Origin: Candidatus Stoquefichus sp. SB1
GTDB taxonomy: Bacteria; Bacillota_I; Bacilli_A; Erysipelotrichales; Coprobacillaceae
Assembly (NCBI RefSeq): GCF_001244545.1
Contig: NZ_LN852695.1
Coordinates: 186,001-250,000 of the forward strand
Direction: 5' to 3'
Length of the DNA: 64,000 nt
Positions 8,945 to 18,298 of this stretch are shown here, in pieces (position 1 is the stretch's first letter; each line of letters begins with the position of its first letter). Position numbers and translations under genes: made by a program. Below the pieces are notes generated by a model. That model made no database searches. It worked only from the letters and a program-made list of their open reading frames with translations, and had not been told where the DNA came from.

Positions 8945-11338
8945 TTAATTTTCTTTTTGTTTCTTTTGAGTAATATAAACTGTTACTCCCGCTAATGATG
9001 CAATACCTGCCACAGCTAACCATGTCACTAATGAGGTATTATCAGCTGTTTGAACTTGTGTCTTTTGAGGATTCGTGATATTTTGTGGATCTTCTGTTTT
9101 ATGATCAGGATTTTCAGTTTGCGTTAAATCTTGATTATTATCATTAGGTTTTTGATTGTTGTCATTTGGATTGACAACTGTTTTTGTTTTCAGATTTGCT
9201 TTTGCTGATTGTAAGTCTGCTAATGCCTGATCTATCTCTTTTTGATTAATATCTGATTTTGCAATTAACTCTTCTGCTCTTGTTAAAGCTGTTTGTAAGA
9301 CTGCATATGATTCTTCAGTATACTGAGATTTATCTAGTTCTTTAACTTCTTTAATAAGTAATTGTAAATCACTTTTATCTAATGTTTTATGAATTGTAAA
9401 TTCATCTACAACAGACATATCTGATGTTCGATAAGTCACAATTTTTAATTCTCCATCACTTACATTGAGTTTTGTAATATTAGCAACATGTTCCTGATTT
9501 TTAACTGCTATATAATCACCTTGCAATTTATCAGTAAATTCATAATACTTACTACCACTTGCTGAATTAGCAGTAATATATGTAATTCCTGTTGGATCAG
9601 TTACTTCACTTATTGCTTGACCCTTATCATCAAATGATTCCTCTTTCATAGGTGTTAAGCCATCCATTAACATACTTCTTGTATAAACATGGTCATGTCC
9701 CATTAAAACAACATCAATTCCCATTTCTTTAAACATTGGTGCAAGTGTGCTTCTTCTATCTAGGATGTCTGTATCACTTGCATGTGATGCTGATGAATAA
9801 ATAGAGTGATGAAAGACTACAATTTTCCATTGAATATCTTTATTATTTTTTGTTTTTTCAATTGTATTTTGAATAAATTCTTCATGTTCTGCTGTACTTC
9901 TATTATTAGAATTTAAAACAAGCATTAAGGTATTATTATAAACATAATAGTAATCACCTTGAGCATTGCCTTCACCACTATCTCCTAATTGACTCACATT
10001 TGGTAAATTGAAGTGATCATTATATGCTGTTCCTTTATAATCATGATTTCCAACAGCATTAGCAAATGGTGTTGAATACACAACACTTCCTTCATAGTTA
10101 GATAAATAAGCATCATATTGTGATTCATTTTTACCTGCTTCAACATGATCTCCAGCATTTTGGATAAAATGAACATCTTTAAATAAAGGATTTGTTTTGA
10201 CTAAATTCAAAGTATTTTTCCATCCATCTTTATCAGAAGTTAAATCTCCTGATGATCCTAATTGTGGATCTCCTGCAAATAAGAAACTAAATTTATCATT
10301 TGATTTTGTCGTTGTTGAATAAATATCTGACCATTCTCCATGATTTCCTACTCTATAAACATATTCTGTATTAGCTTGTAAATTTTGAAGTGTTGCTTTA
10401 TTAGCATAATAAGATTCTGCTTGAGCTTCAGATGTTTTTGCATTTACAGTTTTGGCTTTTTCAACTGGGAATTCTTTTCCTGTCATATCAGATTTCTTTG
10501 CATACTGAACAGTCCCGCCATCTTTAGCTAATGAAAACCAGTTAAGATTTAATTCAGTAGATGTTCTTCCAACAGATAATGAAATTGCTTTAAGTGCATC
10601 TCTTTGTGGTAAAAGATTTTCATCTGGATTTGTTGATAACTCATTCATTTTAAAATAAGCAGAACTTTGTGCATTTGTTTTATGGAGCTCAATTGCAATA
10701 ATATTTTCACCATCAACTAACATATCACTTATATCTCTAAAATAGAGATCAGCTGTTTGTTTTTCACTATATGTTTTTTGACTACCATATCCTAAATTAT
10801 CTTTATGACTTCCTGAAGCATCACCATTTGTTCGATATCCTTCATCAGGAACATTTAAAGATGTTAATTGCTGACCATTAATATAAACAATAACAGCATC
10901 TTTATAATCAAAATTCAAATGTATTCCTTTAATATCAGAAGCTTTATCAATTTGAAATCTTCCTCTAAAGAAATAAGCTTGAGAATCTTTATTTAACTGA
11001 TATCCAGATGTTGTCTCATCTGTTGAAAACTCACCTTTTGTATACTGCCAGTCATTATCATTATAATAACCATTTAAAGATGCATTATCCCCGTTTTTAT
11101 AAGCACGTGTCCAGCCTGTATATTGTCCCCATTTATCTTTTGCCTGAGTTCCATCTGCTGGATCTGCACCTGTATCTAAATATCTAAAATCTGTATTTGA
11201 ATCCATTACAACAGTTCCTGTATTTGTACTCTTTGCTTGTGTCATGACAATAGGATTTGTAAAATTCAATACAGAAGTTGTAGATGTTACACCCATCGCT
11301 GATAATAATGTTAAAGCAATAATACCATTTTTATTCAT
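8945..11338 (-). CDS. secreted purple-acid-phosphatase-like metallophosphatase, surface-associated
   Basis: 797 residues from the ATG at 11338 (GGAGGG upstream). Signal peptide at residues 1-38. A PAP-type N-terminal fibronectin-like domain precedes the calcineurin-like phosphoesterase domain, whose metal motifs are [31 protein letters not shown] and MGHDHVYTR (residues about 355-550). A FIVAR-type helical module lies near residues 660-725 and a charged linker rich in N, D and Q follows. The C-terminus is a membrane segment with a lysine-rich tail, like a sortase substrate, but the LPXTG position reads VQTADNT. A promoter TTGAAA-17 bp-TATGAT lies at 11369-11397. Probably an extracellular phosphomonoesterase. 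Confidence 0.85.
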   Translation of the reverse strand: MNKNGIIALTLLSAMGVTSTTSVLNFTNPIVMTQAKSTNTGTVVMDSNTDFRYLDTGADPADGTQAKDKWGQYTGWTRAYKNGDNASLNGYYNDNDWQYTKGEFSTDETTSGYQLNKDSQAYFFRGRFQIDKASDIKGIHLNFDYKDAVIVYINGQQLTSLNVPDEGYRTNGDASGSHKDNLGYGSQKTYSEKQTADLYFRDISDMLVDGENIIAIELHKTNAQSSAYFKMNELSTNPDENLLPQRDALKAISLSVGRTSTELNLNWFSLAKDGGTVQYAKKSDMTGKEFPVEKAKTVNAKTSEAQAESYYANKATLQNLQANTEYVYRVGNHGEWSDIYSTTTKSNDKFSFLFAGDPQLGSSGDLTSDKDGWKNTLNLVKTNPLFKDVHFIQNAGDHVEAGKNESQYDAYLSNYEGSVVYSTPFANAVGNHDYKGTAYNDHFNLPNVSQLGDSGEGNAQGDYYYVYNNTLMLVLNSNNRSTAEHEEFIQNTIEKTKNNKDIQWKIVVFHHSIYSSASHASDTDILDRRSTLAPMFKEMGIDVVLMGHDHVYTRSMLMDGLTPMKEESFDDKGQAISEVTDPTGITYITANSASGSKYYEFTDKLQGDYIAVKNQEHVANITKLNVSDGELKIVTYRTSDMSVVDEFTIHKTLDKSDLQLLIKEVKELDKSQYTEESYAVLQTALTRAEELIAKSDINQKEIDQALADLQSAKANLKTKTVVNPNDNNQKPNDNNQDLTQTENPDHKTEDPQNITNPQKTQVQTADNTSLVTWLAVAGIASLAGVTVYITQKKQKEN

Positions 11339-11368
11339 GAAATTTCCCTCCTTATTCATGTCACCAGT

Positions 11369-11397
11369 ATCATAATGGCATTTCTTGCTCATTTCAA
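11369..11397 (-). promoter_or_regulatory. promoter of the secreted phosphatase gene
   Basis: TTGAAA (11392-11397) and TATGAT (11369-11374) on the minus strand are separated by 17 bp and lie just upstream of the gene's ribosome site. Confidence 0.55.
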
Positions 11398-11477
11398 TAT
11401 ACCTTGCAAACACTTAACAATCTTTTACATTCTCTTTAGATTTCTTGACATAAACTTTATTTAAATTTACATGCAAT

Positions 11478-11549
11478 CAAGAAAAGGAATTATTTTCAAT
11501 AATTCCACCTGACTTATAGTCAGGCTCCAGATTGTTTCTTGCCATCTGG
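11478..11549 (-). ncRNA. three tandem hairpins at the 3' end of the tnpB transcript (candidate omega-RNA end/terminator)
   Basis: On the minus strand, three perfect stems follow one another about 180 bases past the tnpB stop: CCAGAT/ATCTGG (11527-11549), CCTGAC/GTCAGG (11508-11524), and GGAATTATT/AATAATTCC (11486-11506). The last is followed by TTTTCTT. IS200/IS605-type elements make a guide (omega/re) RNA from the 3' end of tnpB, and this structured tail is where it would be. Equally, the last stem may only be a terminator. No other gene is visible between 11400 and 11728. Confidence 0.4.
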
Positions 11550-11728
11550 ATATAACTATATCTCATTTCCCCCTGTCTATCAGATAACGCATTGTCTGTA
11601 AGTACGACGAGAATCTGTTCTATAGTTCTTTTTATACAACAGCCAGTCCATTTCTCTCACTATGACCATGTAATCTTTCTCTGATTCATATCATAAACAT
11701 AATGATGAACTGGTTATTTTTTTATGAC

Positions 11729-13183
11729 TCATTCTGCAATTAGCTGACTGTAGTTTCTCCACCTTGTAAGTTGGGGCTTGTTGATTTGCTGATACTTCCT
11801 TAATGGCAGTCTTTCACTGTATCCCATTCCTCTTCTGGCTATCACATATGATGCTGCCTTATGTATGCTGATTCCTTTCGCTCTGGCATATTTCAGTTTC
11901 CCTATGACACTTGTATACGCCGGATTCACTTCATTGATTCCTATCTTTTCCCTGTATGAGCGACTGTACAGCTTTTCAATGATCTTTCGATATGAGAATT
12001 CACTTAGCATTCTCTGATACTTCTTATTCTGATTGTACACTTCAAAGTCCTTTTTCTTCTTTTCAAAGTTCAGTTCCTCTATAATCAGTGGCTTACCGAC
12101 TTCTTTGCAGTATCCGATAATCTGTTTCACTGTGTTCTCTATAATCCATTTTCTTTGACTTGATGTCTTACTGCTAAGGTCAAAAAGAATATCACGACAG
12201 TATATCAGATTCCCATGTCTGTCTATCTCGCTTAATGATATCCTGTCGTTATTGATATCTATTCCAACTGTTCCTTCTGTGATTTCAAACAGGCATTCCT
12301 CATACTTCACATCAAGTTCTATTGCTGCACTGACAATGAAGTAATCACCTTTATCCTTCAGGGTATAGCACACTGCCTTCCCCTTTGTGGCATGCTTCAG
12401 ATTCAGTACTCTTATCAGTTCTTCCCTGCGATAGGGAAAATCAAGTGAAAAGGCATGTCTTCTCTGATAGGTATCGATATAGGTCATTGTCTTCTTTTCG
12501 TGATCATACTTGAACAGATTGTTGCAGTATTTGCCCTGACTTCTTCCGGTTATCTTCATATACCTGTTTCTATGAAAACGAATCTGCTTCATCCTCTTTT
12601 CAAGCTTTTCTATTTTATGAAGCACCCTTGTCCTTCTGTATCTGAGCTGCTTTAATTTATGTCCTGTTGACCTGATCAGTGGATTCAGTATCTGAACCTC
12701 AAATATATAGAGAAGCATATACTGATTTCTATAGTAGCAGTGAAGAGGATCACAACTGTACCACTTCATACCCCTGCATCTGTAGACAGGCGGAAGCGCT
12801 TCATCATGTGCAATCGCTTTAGAAAGCGCTATAAGAGTAGCCTTGGTCATTTTATACTGTTTAAGAAACTTTGTTTCCTGATCAATCTTCTTTTCAATCT
12901 TCTTTAGCTTCTTCTTTTTCATTGATATAGACTTATGATGCCAGGTCTTCTGTGACTTCAGTATTCCCTTAGCCTCACTGATAGCACTTAAAGGGAAGTA
13001 GTCATTGGTATGATAGATATCCTTCAGATATCTGGAGTTGATGCTATTGTTATTATAGAGTTCTCTATATGACTTATGAAGCATTGACTGATAGAGTGAT
13101 ATATCATTTTGAATAGCGAGAGCAGTATCATTGGATAACTCATGATAATAGACTCTGGTAGATGAAATCGTTATCTTAGGCAT
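11729..13183 (-). CDS. TnpB-family (IS200/IS605 OrfB-like) protein, RuvC site incomplete
   Basis: 484 residues, start supported by AAAGGAG. The N-terminal half is basic and helical (many K/R clusters near residues 85-105 and 180-215). RuvC-I aspartate is in TVGIDINNDRISL (about residue 311) and RuvC-II glutamate in PLIIEELNFEKKK (about 369). The C-terminal segment NPAYTSVIGKLKY ... IHKAASYVIARRG aligns with the RuvC-III region, but the expected D-x-N-A-A aspartate is absent, and there is no CxxC zinc finger. It belongs to the TnpB-related group lacking those motifs. No TnpA partner lies next to it. Base composition is richer in G+C than the neighbours, which fits acquisition. It may be an RNA-guided DNA-binding protein without cleavage. 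Confidence 0.75.
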   Translation of the reverse strand: MPKITISSTRVYYHELSNDTALAIQNDISLYQSMLHKSYRELYNNNSINSRYLKDIYHTNDYFPLSAISEAKGILKSQKTWHHKSISMKKKKLKKIEKKIDQETKFLKQYKMTKATLIALSKAIAHDEALPPVYRCRGMKWYSCDPLHCYYRNQYMLLYIFEVQILNPLIRSTGHKLKQLRYRRTRVLHKIEKLEKRMKQIRFHRNRYMKITGRSQGKYCNNLFKYDHEKKTMTYIDTYQRRHAFSLDFPYRREELIRVLNLKHATKGKAVCYTLKDKGDYFIVSAAIELDVKYEECLFEITEGTVGIDINNDRISLSEIDRHGNLIYCRDILFDLSSKTSSQRKWIIENTVKQIIGYCKEVGKPLIIEELNFEKKKKDFEVYNQNKKYQRMLSEFSYRKIIEKLYSRSYREKIGINEVNPAYTSVIGKLKYARAKGISIHKAASYVIARRGMGYSERLPLRKYQQINKPQLTRWRNYSQLIAE

Positions 13184-13400
13184 AGTTATCTCCTTTCATG
13201 AAAGAAAAGAGGACAAAACAAAAATACATCTAACATGTATATTCATTTTATCCTCGAAGACTTCCGTACCCATATTATAGCACAGAGCAATTCACTATTC
13301 AATGCTTTAAGCAAATATATTGACTGACGCATCCAAATTCTTAATAGATTATGGAAATCTTTCCATAATCTATTTTATAGAAAGTAAAATAGATAAAAAA
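13184..13400. promoter_or_regulatory. tnpB promoter and hairpin in the gap upstream
   Basis: On the minus strand a TTGAAT-17 bp-TATAAT promoter lies about 70-100 bases before tnpB. At 13345-13372 there is a perfect 12-bp palindrome (TAGATTATGGAA with its complement). That palindrome may mark the pre-insertion terminator or the element's left end. No gene is visible here. Confidence 0.4.
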
Positions 13401-13420
13401 AGACTGATTTAAATCAGTCT
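13394..13420 (-). terminator. intrinsic terminator of the lipoprotein gene
   Basis: AGACTGATTTAAATCAGTCT is self-complementary and is followed by seven Ts on the minus strand. Confidence 0.75.
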
Positions 13421-13429
13421 CGTCATTGA

Positions 13430-14392
13430 TTAAAATGTGAAAGTATAAACTTTTCCCATATGTGCCATTCTTATTGTTTTTTCTGCATTTGCAATACTAT
13501 CAGAAACTTCAAATACAAAATAGACTGTTCCACTCTTACCAGCTGCTAATGTTGTAGAACTTGCTGCTGATAAATTACTTTGATCATCTTTTTCATAGAA
13601 CATATTGCTTGGATATTCATTACTATTTTGATCTACCAATACTGCTGAAACAACATTTGATGCAGTTAAATCTTTATCAGAAGTATTTTTAATATTTGTT
13701 TTTAAAATAACAAAACTATTACTATCTGATCTCACTTTATAATAAGTATATAAACCTGTTGGTTTTGCTGGTTCTATCTTCTTTGCTACATCTGTAGACT
13801 CTAAAGTTATCTCACCTGTACCATCAATAGTTACCACATCTTTTAATTTCTTGCTTTCATAATGACTTGCAACATCACTTAATTTAAATGTCATTGCTGC
13901 AACTTGTTCCTTATCTTCATCTTTTGTCTTTAATTGAAATGTAATATCACCATCTAAAAGTTTTGGATCAATTTCAGTATAGAAATGAATTTTACTTGTT
14001 CCTTCACTTGTAAGAGTTGCTCCCTGATGAATCGTTTTTCCATCTTCACTGACAGCAATCGTATATCCAGGATATTCTTTTTCATTAATAGTAAATGAAG
14101 TATCTACAGCAGAGGCAACCTTTAAATCCTCATTCTTTAAATTAGTCATCTGTAATACAACATCTAATAAAGCGTTTGTTGATGTTCTTGGTTTATAATA
14201 ATTATAATATGTTCCAATAACATCAGGTGTAATCTGTTGTGTTTTCCCAATAGTTTCTAGTTGAAAAGAAACCAAATCTTCAAACTTTGTTTCCTTTCCC
14301 CATTCAATTGCTAAATCATTGTTTTTGCTGCTACATGCAACAATACTTACTCCCATTAAAACTGTTAATAAACATTTAATTAACTTTTTCAT
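13430..14392 (-). CDS. lipoprotein with two repeated beta-sandwich regions, unknown function
   Basis: 320 residues with a type II signal peptide ending in a lipobox (VSIVACSS, Cys at residue 20), so it should be anchored to the outer face of the membrane. Two similar halves (about 35-165 and 170-320) each contain a TYYNYYKPR/LYTYYKVRS-like strand followed by an NLKNEDL/NIKNTSDKDL-like strand. This resembles Ig-like, DUF4352/DUF5067-type extracellular domains. No catalytic motif is visible. It has its own promoter (TATAAT near 14420) and terminator, so it is probably monocistronic. Confidence 0.7.
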   Translation of the reverse strand: MKKLIKCLLTVLMGVSIVACSSKNNDLAIEWGKETKFEDLVSFQLETIGKTQQITPDVIGTYYNYYKPRTSTNALLDVVLQMTNLKNEDLKVASAVDTSFTINEKEYPGYTIAVSEDGKTIHQGATLTSEGTSKIHFYTEIDPKLLDGDITFQLKTKDEDKEQVAAMTFKLSDVASHYESKKLKDVVTIDGTGEITLESTDVAKKIEPAKPTGLYTYYKVRSDSNSFVILKTNIKNTSDKDLTASNVVSAVLVDQNSNEYPSNMFYEKDDQSNLSAASSTTLAAGKSGTVYFVFEVSDSIANAEKTIRMAHMGKVYTFTF

Positions 14393-14508
14393 TTTGTTCT
14401 CCTTTCCCTATACTCTTATTATACTTTGAATTTAAGAAAACTCAATTTATTTGTCACAAATTAATAAAATTTGTTGTATTTTTTGCACTATTTTGTGCAT
14501 TTTGTGAC

Positions 14509-14535
14509 AAAAAAGAACAAGTTTATCTTGTCCTT
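14509..14535 (-). terminator. terminator of the lysine operon
   Basis: GGACAAG pairs with CTTGTTC (one G-U) followed by TTTTTT on the minus strand, directly after the lysA stop. Confidence 0.65.
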
Positions 14536-15843
14536 TTAATAATCTTCTTCTACATCATAATAAGTCAAATCATCAAATGTTTGTCTTCTAATCACTAACT
14601 TAGATTTTCCTTGATATGTAAATACAACTGCTGGCTTTGGTAATTGATTATAATTAGATGACATAGAATAATGATATGCTCCTGTTGAAAATTGAGCAAA
14701 AATATCACCTGGTTCAGGTTTAGCAACCATTATTTCTTTCACCACAATATCACCAGACTCACAGATTTTACCTGCCACAGTAACCTTTGTATCTCGAGGT
14801 TCCTCAGCCTTGTTAACAATAACACCTTCATAATCAGCATCATACAAACATGTTCTAATATTATCTGTCATCCCACCATCAATACTGACATATGTACGTA
14901 CTTCAGGTATTTCCTTAATTGTCCCAATTGTATAAAGTGTTATTCCCGCATTACCAACAATATAACGTCCCGGTTCTACTAAGACCATCGGCATTTTCCA
15001 ACCACGAGCATCATAACCTTCTTTGATTGTTTTCATAATTTCAGTAGTAATCACTTCAAAATCTAATGGTTCATCTTTTTTAGTATATGCAATACCATAT
15101 CCACCACCAGCATTAATTTTAGTAACCATAACACCTAATTGATCATATATTTCATATGCAAACCCAACAAAACGTTTCATTGCACTGATATAAGCATAAA
15201 GATCAAAAACCTGTGAACCAATATGACAATGAATTCCTTCAAATTCAATATGATGAGAATCCATAATTTTTTGAATTGCTTCCAAATAAATACCATGTCT
15301 AGCACTAAATCCAAATTTTGTATCTTTATGACCAGTTTGAATAAAGCCATGACCACCGGCTTTAATTTCTGGTACAACTCTAACAGTTGCATAAATTGTT
15401 TTATCTAAACGTGTTGCAATTTTTTCAACCAATTCAATCTCATAAAAATTATCAATCACAAAATGATCAACATCATGTGAAATAGCATATTCTATTTCAG
15501 ATGGTAATTTATTATTTCCGTGGAAATATATCTTATGTGGGTCAAATCCTGCTTTTAAAGCAATTGAAATTTCACCAGCACTTACACAGTCAATACCTAT
15601 GCCATATTCTTTAGCAATCTTATAAATTTCTAAACAGCTAAATGATTTTGATGCAAATAAAGGTAAAACATTTTCATATTTATCTAAAAACTTCGTCTTT
15701 AATTCATTCATCTGATGACGAATATGTCCTTCACTCATAACATAGAGTGGTGTTCCATAGGTCTTTACAAGATCCATAGCATTAACTTCATCTATGTATA
15801 ATGTATTATTTCTAATTTGTGCAAATTCTGTTTGTAAAACCAT
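14536..15843 (-). CDS. lysA: diaminopimelate decarboxylase
   Basis: 435 residues. It performs the last step of lysine synthesis (meso-diaminopimelate to lysine), a PLP fold-type III enzyme of the cytoplasm. The PLP lysine is in LFASKSFSC (about residue 66). HCHIGSQ, NAGGGYGI, EPGRYIVGNAG and the active-site cysteine in KICESGD are all present. It is the last gene of a riboswitch-controlled operon, 12 bases after dapB. Full length. Confidence 0.96.
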   Translation of the reverse strand: MVLQTEFAQIRNNTLYIDEVNAMDLVKTYGTPLYVMSEGHIRHQMNELKTKFLDKYENVLPLFASKSFSCLEIYKIAKEYGIGIDCVSAGEISIALKAGFDPHKIYFHGNNKLPSEIEYAISHDVDHFVIDNFYEIELVEKIATRLDKTIYATVRVVPEIKAGGHGFIQTGHKDTKFGFSARHGIYLEAIQKIMDSHHIEFEGIHCHIGSQVFDLYAYISAMKRFVGFAYEIYDQLGVMVTKINAGGGYGIAYTKKDEPLDFEVITTEIMKTIKEGYDARGWKMPMVLVEPGRYIVGNAGITLYTIGTIKEIPEVRTYVSIDGGMTDNIRTCLYDADYEGVIVNKAEEPRDTKVTVAGKICESGDIVVKEIMVAKPEPGDIFAQFSTGAYHYSMSSNYNQLPKPAVVFTYQGKSKLVIRRQTFDDLTYYDVEEDY

Positions 15844-15855
15844 TCTATTTCCCCT

Positions 15856-16599
15856 TTAATATAAATTTTTTAATGTAAATAAACCATTTTCTTTATCTAC
15901 GATTGCAACACACGCTGAAATAGCACCTTGAACAAAAACCTCTTTAGATAGTGCTGTATGTTTGACTTCAATAATTTCATCATGTCCTGCAAATAAAACT
16001 GTATGTTCCCCAAAAATTGTTCCTGCTCGCACAGATTGAATGCCAATCTCATTCTTTTCTCTTTTGTGATGAACCTGACTGCGATCATAAACTTCTTTTG
16101 TTTCATCAATATCTTCATGAATAACATCATACAAAAGCTTAGCAGTACCAGAAGGAGCATCAATCTTTTGATTATGATGTTTTTCAATAATTTCTATATC
16201 ATATCCTTGATTATAGAATTCCTTAGCAACCTCTTTAACAATCTTTGTTAACATTGATACACCAAATGATGTATTATATGATTGAAAAATTGGAATTTGT
16301 GATGATGCTTCCTCAATACGTAATTTTTGTTGTTCATCATAACCTGTTGTGGCTATAACTAATGCACAATGATGCTTTATTCCAAATTTTAATATATCAT
16401 CTAAATTATTTGGATGAGAAAAATCAATAATAGCATCCACTTGATCATGAACCTCTTGTAATGAAGAATACATGTTTTCTACAATTTTCTCATTAAAGAC
16501 AGGAGAAACAACTCCAATCAAATTCATTTGATCATTGTTTCTCACTGCTTGGGCCACTTTTTGTCCCATTAATCCATATCCATATACAATTACATTCAT
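15856..16599 (-). CDS. dapB: 4-hydroxy-tetrahydrodipicolinate reductase
   Basis: 247 residues from the ATG at 16599, chosen over an in-frame ATG inside the dapA end because AAAAGGGA precedes it and the protein then begins with the expected Rossmann strand (MNVIVYGYGLMG). The catalytic histidine motif is IIEKHHNQKIDAPSGTA (about residues 120-136). It reduces the DapA product with NAD(P)H. Sits one base from dapA, in the lysine operon. Confidence 0.95.
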   Translation of the reverse strand: MNVIVYGYGLMGQKVAQAVRNNDQMNLIGVVSPVFNEKIVENMYSSLQEVHDQVDAIIDFSHPNNLDDILKFGIKHHCALVIATTGYDEQQKLRIEEASSQIPIFQSYNTSFGVSMLTKIVKEVAKEFYNQGYDIEIIEKHHNQKIDAPSGTAKLLYDVIHEDIDETKEVYDRSQVHHKREKNEIGIQSVRAGTIFGEHTVLFAGHDEIIEVKHTALSKEVFVQGAISACVAIVDKENGLFTLKNLY

Positions 16600-16600
16600 T

Positions 16601-17497
16601 TTAATATCCCTTTTCTTCAAATTTTTTCATTGCTTCAAATAACAATTCTTTATTAGCTTCAATTGTTGGAATCAAAGGTCTTCTGACCATTTCTCCACAA
16701 ACTCCTAATTTAGCTAAAGCAACTTTTGGCATAATTGGATTGACATCAACAAATAAATATTTACTTACATCATTCAAATCATATGCCATTGCTCTTGCTA
16801 ATTCCATATCACCCTTTAAAACTGCTTGCGCAAACTTTTCTGTTTCTCTAGGATAAACATTAGATAAAACCGAAATAACGCCTTTACCTCCAGCTGCAAT
16901 AAATGGCAAAATATTATCATCACAACCACTATACATATCAAAATCTAAATCTCTTGTTTTTGATAAAACATCCATTGCATAAGCAATATTATCTGTTGCA
17001 TCTTTCATGGCTTTAATATTTTTATGCTTAGCAAGTTCTACAACTGTATCAACAGTTATATTCATTCCAGTACGTCCAGGAACATTATAGATAATCATTG
17101 GAATATCTACACGATCAGCAATATAAGTATAATGATCAATTAAACCTCTTTGACTTGTTTTATTGTAGTATGGTGTCACCACTAAAATAGCATCAGCACC
17201 AACCTCTTTTGCAAATTCAGCTTTTTTTAAGGCAGTTGCAGTATCATTTGATCCTGCTCCAGCTATAACCTTAATACCAGTTCCTTTAGCCATTTCCATG
17301 ACAATTTTTGTTAATTCGAATTCTTCTTCAATTGTAATTGTAGGTGTTTCTCCAGTTGTTCCATTGACAAGTAAAGCTTGAACACCACCATCAATCATTC
17401 TTTGAACTTGTCTTTTAAAACCTTCAAAATCTAAACTTCCATCTTCATGCATTGGTAATACCAATGCAACCGCACTTCCTTCAAAAATAGATTCCAT
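16601..17497 (-). CDS. dapA: 4-hydroxy-tetrahydrodipicolinate synthase
   Basis: 298 residues. It condenses pyruvate with aspartate semialdehyde, the entry step of the lysine branch. Visible motifs are NGTTGETPT (about 44), the tyrosine in MIIYNVPGRTG (about 134) and the Schiff-base lysine in IKAMKDATDN (about 162). AAGGAGG precedes the start. It lies directly downstream of the ACT-domain gene in the riboswitch operon. Confidence 0.97.
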   Translation of the reverse strand: MESIFEGSAVALVLPMHEDGSLDFEGFKRQVQRMIDGGVQALLVNGTTGETPTITIEEEFELTKIVMEMAKGTGIKVIAGAGSNDTATALKKAEFAKEVGADAILVVTPYYNKTSQRGLIDHYTYIADRVDIPMIIYNVPGRTGMNITVDTVVELAKHKNIKAMKDATDNIAYAMDVLSKTRDLDFDMYSGCDDNILPFIAAGGKGVISVLSNVYPRETEKFAQAVLKGDMELARAMAYDLNDVSKYLFVDVNPIMPKVALAKLGVCGEMVRRPLIPTIEANKELLFEAMKKFEEKGY

Positions 17498-17507
17498 AAT
17501 ATCCTCC

Positions 17508-17975
17508 TTATAATTGATATATATTTTTAATTTTATGAACAGCTAATTCCATAAATTCTTTAGGAATAACAAATGATATTGATATTTCAGATGTTGTTAT
17601 TTGTAATAAAGGGATTTGTTGTTTACCTAATATTTCAAAAATTTGAGCTGCAACACCAACTTCATCTTTCATTTTTTGATCTTCAACCATGACTTTAGCA
17701 ACATTTCTATTTTGATAAACCATTATTCTTGGATGATTTTCTTTAATACTTTCTATCGCTTGATTTAATTTTTCCTGGTCTTTAAGATCACATGTAAAAT
17801 CAATACGCATTTCATCTTCTAACATGACTTGAGAAATCATATCTATATTCACGTTCATTTGTGAAATTTGTTTAAAAATATCACCTATAAAATATGAATT
17901 TTTCTCAACATTTAATAACTTGACATGAATAATTTGATCATTGTAGCCTACCTGTGTATTTGTTGTTTTCTCCAT
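17508..17975 (-). CDS. stand-alone tandem ACT-domain protein (aspartokinase regulatory-like)
   Basis: 155 residues from the ATG at 17975. The longer frame would start inside the riboswitch, so it is rejected. Two ACT domains fill the protein (about 20-80 and 85-155), with strands such as AKVMVEDQKMKDEVGVAAQIFEIL typical of the regulatory end of lysine-sensitive aspartokinase. No amino-acid kinase domain is present. As the first gene of the lysine operon it may sense lysine or related amino acids and modulate an aspartokinase encoded elsewhere (inference). Confidence 0.75.
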   Translation of the reverse strand: MEKTTNTQVGYNDQIIHVKLLNVEKNSYFIGDIFKQISQMNVNIDMISQVMLEDEMRIDFTCDLKDQEKLNQAIESIKENHPRIMVYQNRNVAKVMVEDQKMKDEVGVAAQIFEILGKQQIPLLQITTSEISISFVIPKEFMELAVHKIKNIYQL

Positions 17976-17997
17976 AATAGTCGCCCTCTTTCTATAA

Positions 17998-18210
17998 ACA
18001 AAAAATTGCAATGATACCATTGCAATCAATAAAAGTATATTAACGCAATAGCACACCACTTTAATATCTTAAAGTGACAGTGGCATAGATATTCTCTATA
18101 CCCCCAGGACATAATAACATGCAAATCATTATACCTTCGGCAATCGTTCCTCCTTCTTTTTAGTTGCATCTATTACAAAAGAATTCTTAACTCATGCGCC
18201 TCTATCTTGA
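17998..18210 (-). promoter_or_regulatory. lysine riboswitch (L box) with terminator
   Basis: The minus strand transcript reads AGATAGAGGCGCATGAG near its 5' end, then AGGAGGAACGATTGCCGAAGG, CTGGGGGTAT and GCCACTGTCACTTTAAG. These are conserved blocks of the lysine aptamer in the right order. A perfect terminator stem (ATTGCAATG with CATTGCAAT) and a T-run follow at 17998-18026, then the operon's first ribosome site. Lysine binding should favour the terminator and switch off ACT-dapA-dapB-lysA. Confidence 0.93.
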
Positions 18211-18214
18211 CTTA

Positions 18215-18243
18215 ATACTATCACAACACTTATATGAAAGCAA
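18215..18243 (-). promoter_or_regulatory. promoter of the lysine operon
   Basis: TTGCTT (18238-18243) and TAGTAT (18215-18220), 17 bp apart on the minus strand, directly upstream of the lysine aptamer. Confidence 0.6.
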
Positions 18244-18298
18244 CCTTTATTTTTTAGTGATTTATGATATACTTGTATCCAAGAAATGAGGTTAAGTT

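Noticed and set aside
11729-13183. Calling this a complete autonomous insertion sequence
   Set aside because: No TnpA gene and no clear element ends or target duplication could be seen.
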